Shown here: positions 33,600 to 39,959 of the stretch, one piece after another | Position numbering within the stretch: the first letter of the stretch is position 1 | How the letters are laid out: each line of letters opens with the position of its first letter | The notes under the pieces: generated by a model | What the model saw: only the letters and a program-made list of their open reading frames with translations | Databases searched by the model: none | Told to the model about the DNA's origin: nothing | Assembly (NCBI GenBank): GCA_021464525.1 | Contig: JADRCO010000270.1 | Coordinates: 1 to 39,959, forward strand | DNA: 39,959 nt | Reading direction: 5' to 3' | Origin: Rhizophagus sp. LPA8_4_AMF | Lineage: Eukaryota > Glomeromycota > Glomeromycetes > Glomerales > Glomeraceae | Program-made: the position numbers and the translations under genes

Positions 33600-36360
33600 G
33601 CTATTATTTACATTAGCGTTGTAGGACTATTATTTCATTTAACTATCTAAATAACTATTTCCAAACGCATAACTCATCTACATTTATTATATTTTTGTGT
33701 ATTTATTAATTATTTAAAAATTTTTTTTTGTGTGAATTATTTCTATATATTATTATTTTTTCCTGCAATAAAATTTCCTTCGGGAAAAAATAAACCACCC
33801 TATTTGTCGTGAATCTTGAATTTTTGGATTCTCTTCTTCCGTGATTTTCTTCTTGAAATCTCGATATTGTCCAGCAAAACGAATTTCTTGCCATGATTTA
33901 ATTGATATTCAACAATTAAGAAAATAATAATTTTTACAAAAATAAATAAATTATAAAACTATCTTGTATTTCATTATGTCACTTATTTTTTCCGTTAATT
34001 TGATCTTTATCTGAAGTTACCTCAGTGATCGTGTCTTTCTGCCTTCTTCAGCCAGATTTGTAGGAGTGTCGTCACCCTTAGGTATATTCTCGTCTTCTTC
34101 GTTCTTCTAAAGTAAAAAAGCCCGTCATTATCAGATTCGTTATCTTTTATTAATTATCAATTTCCGGTTCGGTTTTTCGATAATTTGATTGGCTGAATAA
34201 GCCATTCATAAAGCTGCCGGTTTTTTGATCGGTCGGCAAATATTTAAAATATATTATTCTCTTGGCAAAATACTGTTGACATTTACTGTAATAAAATATT
34301 TAAAAATAAATCAACTGAATATAGAATAGCTAGATAAGTTCATTTATGCGTTATCATACCCATTTGTGCACTTGAGGCACCTATGCCACGTAGTGTCTTA
34401 GTGTCATTTACATTTGCACCGTCTACTGACTCAGACATATAATGCTGTAGTATGATAACGAAATTTCTTTGCATCATCATTTGTGGTAAAAATATATTAA
34501 ATTTATACACTTTATACGAAAAAAATATTAAATAAACGAAACTACTGTAATTCTTTAAAGTAGATATTGAAAGAGTATTATATTTCTTTCATTTGTAAGT
34601 ATTTGATTATTTAATGTATAAAATGATACCATAGATGTCTTGATCAATTAAAATTTATATTTTTATCGCATATAAACTTTAATCTATAACTTTGATCTAA
34701 ATATAATAATAAGTGGCGCGAAAAATTTAAATTATACATTTTACTGTACATTTTTTTTTTTTATATCATTGCATTATAATTGGAGCTACATCTGAGTGCA
34801 TACAGCTTATAGTTGACAATTAAAACCCGATAATTTTGGTAAACATCAAAGTTAAAAAGTTAGAATTTTCACCATATTTATGAAAAATCAGATTCAGAAA
34901 GATTTATATGAGAAAACTTTAAGCCTTTATATTATACTAATGTGTAACGTTTAACTTATAGAATTAACCTTGCGGAAATATTTTTATCTAGATAAAGGTG
35001 GCGTTATACGTTTGTGATTGAATCTAATATGAATTTATAGTTTTAATTGCGCTCGCTGTATCTAATTTAATTAATATATTTCAATAATATTATTACTAGT
35101 AACTAATAATATGATTTTTAAGCAAAAGGTATGTCGCTAATATAAAAGATAATGACTACCGGTTTGAAATGTGCAATAGCCGAGGAACTTCTCTTGAAAG
35201 ATTTGTTATAATCTGATTGAGAATGATCATCATTTTGAACGTGAAAAAAATAAATTGTAAAAAATGTCTACGAAGCGAAAAATAACAATACATCTTGCTC
35301 AAGGCTGACTCGGTTGCTTAGAATATTTAAAGCATGATTTCCAATTTATTTTTTAATTAGCAAATCTTTCAACTCAAACTCCTTTTATTCTTCTGTTGTC
35401 ATAAGGCTATCGTACAATATAGTGAATATAATAGGCATAACGCAAATAATAAATGATATATAATTGTGCAAAATAGGTTGCTTGTTTATTCATTTATTTT
35501 AGTTATTTTCCAGATGCATATCTTAGTATTATTTGTCGTTGTTCTGGATATAACTACAAACTTGGCATGATTACTTATTATTGCTTTTCAAAAAAATTTT
35601 TATTTTCAATGTGAAATTTAAACCTATTTTCTTTGAACAAAGTATTTTTCTAATGAGAATAATATTATTCCATAAAGATACACTTACACTTTGAAATGGA
35701 ATATACATATCTTTCATAATAGTACGAAATATTAGCTACTAGAAAAGCACAAATGTGACAAAAAAAAGAGCAAAAATGTGAAAAAAAAAATACAATGTAA
35801 AGAGAAATAAGCAGGGTAGTATAAATCTAAAAGGAAATTATAGTGACTTAAGTGAGAGGAAAGAAGGGAAAATACATAGGATAAAATTCCGCACAATGAA
35901 TGGTCTTTCATTACGCTCCTTTTTTATGGCGCTCCAAGTGGATCTTGCAAAATATATCATTATGCTGATCGCTATGGAAGATCAAAGTTTTGCGTATACT
36001 CTGAAGAAGTGACATTTATACAATGAATTTCTATTTTGAAAAATTTGTGCGGTGGTAATAACGTCTTTTTGTTTCTTATGAATTTAAAAAAAAATCTCAT
36101 TTAAGATATTTCTAAAAAAAAAAAAAAAAAAAAATAAAAAACAAAAATTTAAAAATTAATAAAAAAAAAAAAAAAAAAAAATACCAAACAAAAATTTGTC
36201 AATTATAAAAGAAATTTTCGGCTTAAATCCAGTAATATTGTTGAGAATTATATCACGGTAAAAATGAAATAGATTATAAATCAGTTAGTTCGCACCGTTA
36301 ATGCAATTGATACGTAAGTAGCGCAATTGATTAAATACATACAGAATAGGCCATATCATA
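33600..36360. other. Inter-unit region between copies 3 and 4
   Basis: A segment unique to this spacer (about 33540-34170) includes two short minus-strand protein-like stretches: 33720-33900 (WQEIRFAGQYRDFKKKITEE) and 34023-34108 (KNEEDENIPKGDDTPTNLAE), the latter between an acceptor-like and a donor-like site. They could be exons of a lost or small gene but the frames do not join convincingly. From 34180 on, blocks match the upstream DNA of copy 2 (TTTGATTGGCTGAATAAGCC at 34185 and 23110) and the 3' flanks of other copies. Long A-runs at 36115-36180. Confidence 0.4.
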
Positions 36361-37609
36361 TTAATCAATGTCCATTTTATTTGATTTATTATAGGCTTGT
36401 TTTTTGGACTTGAAAACAGTTTTTAGCCAGTTATCCACTTGCTCATAAGAAAGATTGTACGTTGGCTTAACATCTTCTTGAAGCTTAGGGATTAACGTTC
36501 CACAAATCTCAACATTTGTTTGGCTTCTAAAAGTATCTTCAACCTTAAATTTATACTCATCCTGAGTATAAGTTTTTTCAAGAAGTCTCTTCATTAAGGA
36601 CTAGTAATGAATAAATAATAAACACGTCGGTAAAATTTATATAATATACAAATAATGAAAATTAATTAATGAAACACACTTTTGCTCCTTCTTCAATCTT
36701 TAACGCTTCTTTATTCTTTGACCCATCATCATCTTCAGTAAGATTACCTATCTTTTTTACTTTTGATTTTGTTTGCCGTTTAGCTGATTGAATGGTGCCA
36801 TCAGAATCGTCGTCTTGTCCATTATCAACTTCTTCGTCTAATGATGTCGGATTTGGTTGATTTGATGGATTTGATTTCATATAGGCATTTCTTTGAGACC
36901 TATGAATAGATTTTAACAAGGTCTTCACTTGCTCGGGAGAAGTATTGCACTTGTGTGCCTTCAGTTCCTTTTGAAGCTTAGGTATTAACTGCTGACAATT
37001 GTCATTATTCGTTTTGCTTGTAAAGATTTCTTCTTTTCTAAGTTCAAGTTCAGGAAAAGTTTTAAGAAGCGTTTTTATAATGGACTGTTATAATAAAGAA
37101 TAATTCAGTAAAATTGATGTAGCATAAAAAATTAATTAACGATTATTAACCTTTTCCTTTTCTTCTTCGTCAGACAGCTTTTTTCTCGGTCGTTTAGCTG
37201 GCCGAGTATCACCATCAGATACAACTTCAGTTTGTGAATCATTATCGTCATTTACGTCATTTAATTGAGATTCATATTTGTCAACTTGATACTGCAAAAA
37301 TTCATTATGTTTAGTAAGTTCATTAATCTTGGACTCTAGTTCAGAAATTTTCCGTTTCAATTCTAAATATAAAATAGATAGACAGATATGTATATTAGCA
37401 AACCTGGCGCATAATTTCAATTATTCGTAAAAATTATTTATTGTTAAAAAAATTGAACCTTCGACCTCCGTTTGACTTGAAGAAGCAGAGGTGGTTTTAT
37501 TATTAGAACTACGCATATTTCTGCTTGCGGTTTTGTTCTTCAAGGACGTAATATTTTGGGCAGCTTCTCCTTGAGAGGAACGACTTTTACGTTTATTTTG
37601 GCCGGTCAT
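36361..37609 (-). CDS. Array copy 4: coiled-coil protein with two homeodomain-like domains, first one divergent
   Basis: Four exons: 37459-37609, 37151-37362, 36680-37084 and 36361-36600, giving 335 residues. Exon 1 (1-50) starts MTGQNKRKSRSSQGEAAQNI, grouping it with copy 3. Exon 2 (51-121) is the shortest coiled coil (LKRKISELESKINELTKHNE, FLQYQVDKYESQL), then acidic, then RPAKRPRKKL. Exon 3 (122-256) is domain alpha but altered: it opens SIIKTLLKTF instead of the usual LMKTLLKTF, and the helix 3 tryptophan is replaced (EQVKTLLKSIHRSQRNAY). Exon 4 (257-335) is domain beta (VEICGTLIPKLQ, SYEQVDNWLKTVFKSKKQAY). The altered alpha domain, with no in-frame break, suggests relaxed or changed function of that module. 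Confidence 0.78.
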
Positions 37610-37730
37610 AGTTTCTATAAAAAAAAAAAATAATAAGAATTTAAATAATTTTCAAATTTAAATTATGATTGGTCTATTTAATGAATTACCAAAAACTATT
37701 TTTTAGAAGTATCGTGTTAATAATATTTTT

Positions 37731-37814
37731 TAACCAATTAAGATATTTTTAAAATATTTATTTATTAGGATAAATATTATTTTCACTCTTCAGACGATAA
37801 TATTACATACAAGG
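37731..37814 (-). promoter_or_regulatory. Conserved upstream block, copy 4
   Basis: CCAATTAAGATATTTTTAAA, then ATTTATTTATTAGGATAAAT, then TTCAGACGATAATATTACAT and ACAAGGT. It is the most diverged of the four blocks and closest to that of copy 3. Confidence 0.45.
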
Positions 37815-39532
37815 TAATATTTCTGGGAAAAGATTATTTTTTTCCCCCTTTTTAAAAAAAATGAAGTTCCGAATCGGATGATCAAAAATTCACTAATCTC
37901 TCCCAAAAAGAGTAATTTGCCACTTAAAGTTTCATTCATCAAATGGAATAATTATTCCCATTTTCGACCCTATGTACGACCAATCTAGACTGTATGGAGT
38001 CTTTACAATAAAATTTCCGAAAAAAACAAAATAACAATTTTGGTTTTCCAACAATCATATTGTATAAATGCCTTTTTTTATTATTTCTTAAAATCGACGA
38101 GAACAAAAAGTAAAACGGTTAAAATACTATGTAAACTAAAAAATAAACATTTGCGAGTATCGTTCATGGATTGCAGTAGATTTAGATAAGCGGTAGATAA
38201 GCTAATTAAGCTATCTATATATATTTTATTTAAGGATGGTACAAGCTGTACAGGTGTAACAAACTGTAATGTAATATTCATATGTTATCAGATATGTTGT
38301 AATGCATGACAAATTTCTTCGTGAGAATTAAATTTTAAAAGTGTATTGCAAAACGTCTTGTAAATTATCATATTTTAAAAAAATGAAATCAGCAAAAATG
38401 GCAACTAATTATATCCTTTTTATATACATTTTATGAATTCCCTAGTAATCGTATGATAAAGTTAATTGATTCTTGTGAATTATACCTTTCTTCTTTATAT
38501 GAAAAAAAAAAAAAATTATACAGATGAAGTTAATGTAATTTTTTTTATAATGATAAGAAACTTAAATCGGAAGATTTATTTCTTATTTTTTTTATTAACT
38601 GTAAATATTTGATTATTTGACGTATAAATAATAGCATAAAATTCTTGTTTAATTGATATTTAAAATTTATCGCTTTTTGATAAATGTAAAATTGAAAAAT
38701 ATATCACAAAATTTATAATTTAAATTTTCACGCCATTTATTGTTGAAGTTTATGCCGCGATCATCATCGTTAGAGTTACCCTGAGTGACATGGCTTGTAA
38801 TTGATAAATGAAACCGATAATTTTGATAAAAATCAAAATTCAATTTACCGTATTACTAAAATTAGATACAAATAACTTGGATGACAAGGACATTCAAGAG
38901 TCATTCAAAATGGCCAAACGACCACCTTCATTTGCCATCACTGCCGTCAACAAAAAAAATAAAGAAATCCAGCCTTTCGTCTGATGCATAATGGGCAGAA
39001 CGTAGCACTTGCTAGCTACCGGATCAGTTCGAGCGTCAGCCTGAGCCGGAGTTGTTGTTGACCAAGTGAAAAAAGTGAAAAAAAACCAAATAGAATGTTA
39101 CTCATGCACTTAACCTATTCAGAACTCTGGTTAAATCAAAATAATAGCAAATATGCTTATCATGTAATATCTAACTACGAATAAACTATTTACGAATATT
39201 CATAATACAAAATTCTCTTTTGAAGCTACTACATTTTAGACGGATCATTTGACGGATGAACCAGATTATCTGTGGATTCAGATTTCTTTGACGGTTGACG
39301 AATCTATCAGTTTGTCATAAACCGTAATTTATTTGATTTTCTTTTTTAGCGCTAATTATTGAACGCGCCTTCTCATAAGCAGGTAAATTTAAAAATGGAG
39401 ACAACATAATTATATAAAATATACTGTAGCAACGCAATATTATATCTTAAGCATTTGTTTTCTTGCGCAGTAAATATCAAATATAAAATGGAACATTTCA
39501 CTATCCATTCTTCTTTACGCAAATTAACAAGT
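37815..39532. other. Upstream flank of copy 4, no gene seen
   Basis: Contains the conserved element at 37974-38015 shared by all units. Related fragments of the unit (for example the ACCAAGTGAAAAA and CATGTAATATCTAAC pieces near 39060-39175) continue with rising divergence. The open frame at 38081-38281 is not conserved. Confidence 0.45.
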
Positions 39533-39733
39533 TTAAGGCATTAAATAAGCGGTAATTCCTTTCACAATTGAGTCTACTCTTGATCCATCCAAGAGACTTG
39601 ATGTAGGAATTTCGTTTCTTGATAATGTTTCAATAGTCACTTGCTTCCAACCACACATAAAATTAAAAGACGCTAAAGTGGATTCCTGATCTCGATGAAT
39701 ATGAAGAATAATACACGCATGCTTCTGTTCCAT
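39533..39733 (-). CDS. Possible small protein of 66 residues (weak)
   Basis: ATG at 39731-39733 on the minus strand opens MEQKHACIILHIHRDQESTL, then ASFNFMCGWKQVTIETLSRN, then EIPTSSLLDGSRVDSIVKGI and TAYLMP. Composition is less AT-driven than the surroundings and codon use looks protein-like. Family not recognised; it could be a transposon-derived piece or one exon. Confidence 0.3.
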   Translation of the reverse strand: MEQKHACIILHIHRDQESTLASFNFMCGWKQVTIETLSRNEIPTSSLLDGSRVDSIVKGITAYLMP

Positions 39734-39797
39734 TTTATATTTCTTTGTCAACTAATTTCAACGGAAAAACATATTCCACTTAACACCTAACTAATTT

Positions 39798-39843
39798 ACT
39801 ACGCATCGCTTAACAAATTTACTGCGCATCGCTTAACAAATTT
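39798..39843. repeat. Two tandem 23-bp repeats
   Basis: ACTACGCATCGCTTAACAAA plus TTT at 39798-39820, repeated with one change at 39821-39843; a third copy starts at 39844 and breaks off. Confidence 0.85.
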
Positions 39844-39880
39844 ACTGAACTACCCCAGCTGCACCCGAAAAAATTCCGCA

Positions 39881-39911
39881 ATGTCACATCACGTGAGATC
39901 AGATGTGACAT
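39881..39911. repeat. Perfect 10-bp inverted repeat
   Basis: ATGTCACATC (39881-39890) and GATGTGACAT (39902-39911) form a hairpin with an 11-nt loop containing CACGTG overlap at the left arm. It could be a terminal repeat of an element extending beyond the window or a protein site. Confidence 0.6.
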
Positions 39912-39959
39912 CTCGGCACATATTTTGCCCTTTTGTATAACGTACATCTTAGAATTTTT

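Larger units (their letters stand above)
16440..38070 (-). repeat. Tandem array of four duplicated units carrying homeodomain-like genes
   Basis: Four paralogous genes lie in the same orientation with start codons at 17865, 22393, 33019 and 37609. Each is flanked by related DNA. 3' to each gene are a shared AATACATA(C/A)AGA motif just beyond the stop and a block starting TTGAAATGGAATAT. 5' to each gene are a conserved block about 90 bp long and a second conserved element around GACTGTATGGAGT. Copies 1 and 2 share most of about 4.5 kb, for example 17866-19560 with 22394-24430. Intergenic pieces at 19850-20060 and 28545-28850, and at 20440-20700 and 29990-30420, are also homologous. The spacing between copies 2 and 3 is enlarged by inserted DNA. 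Confidence 0.85.

Noticed and set aside
33706-33894. Minus-strand 62-codon frame (MARNSFCWTISRF)
   Set aside because: An alternative frame of the same DNA looks at least as protein-like, and neither joins convincingly to the nearby exon-like stretch at 34023-34108.
1-39959. CRISPR arrays, bacterial operons, rRNA genes
   Set aside because: No regularly spaced repeats of that kind, no Shine-Dalgarno-led gene strings and no rRNA-like sequence; the window is clearly eukaryotic with spliceosomal introns.

Overview
This is a nuclear window from a very AT-rich eukaryote with many short GT-AG introns. The best guess is an arbuscular mycorrhizal fungus of the Glomeromycotina (Rhizophagus-like). The support is the base composition, the intron style, a BTB-BACK-TLDc protein and an LRR-type F-box protein of kinds that are greatly expanded in those genomes, and abundant transposon debris. 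The species call is an inference from sequence character, not a database match.

Left third (1-14175): an ordinary gene-dense block. In order it holds the 3' end of an AAA ATPase (+), a PAP2-family lipid phosphate phosphatase (+), a tiny RAMP4/SERP1 translocon protein (-), which is divergent from the N-terminal acetyltransferase catalytic subunit NAA10/ARD1 (+), a BTB-BACK-TLDc protein (-), which is divergent from an F-box protein (+), an unrecognised small protein (-), a decayed RNase H-bearing retroelement bounded by a 16-bp direct repeat, and a SANT/Myb protein rich in SUMO-interaction-like motifs (+). Exon boundaries were set by reading-frame continuity across canonical splice sites and by conserved motifs.

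Right two thirds (about 16.4-38.1 kb): the striking feature is a head-to-tail array of four paralogous genes on the minus strand. They encode a family I do not recognise as named. Each has a basic N-terminal exon, a coiled-coil plus acidic exon, and then one complete homeodomain-like helix-turn-helix per exon. Copies 1, 2 and 4 have two such domains; copy 3 has four, in an alternating alpha-beta-alpha-beta order. Every domain exon starts and ends in phase 0, so exons can be added without breaking the frame. All four copies read through intact after splicing. The duplication unit includes promoter-side and 3'-flank DNA, and start codons are spaced about 4.53, 10.63 and 4.59 kb apart. The extra 6 kb between copies 2 and 3 holds, among other things, an intact 5-exon PD-(D/E)XK nuclease-like gene and a CENPB/Tigger-type HTH remnant.

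Because the units are duplicates, they act as empty-site controls for each other. Several small inverted-repeat (MITE-like) insertions can be placed this way. How the array proteins work is not known from sequence; the architecture (coiled coil plus multiple DNA-binding-like modules) suggests dimerising multivalent DNA-binding proteins.
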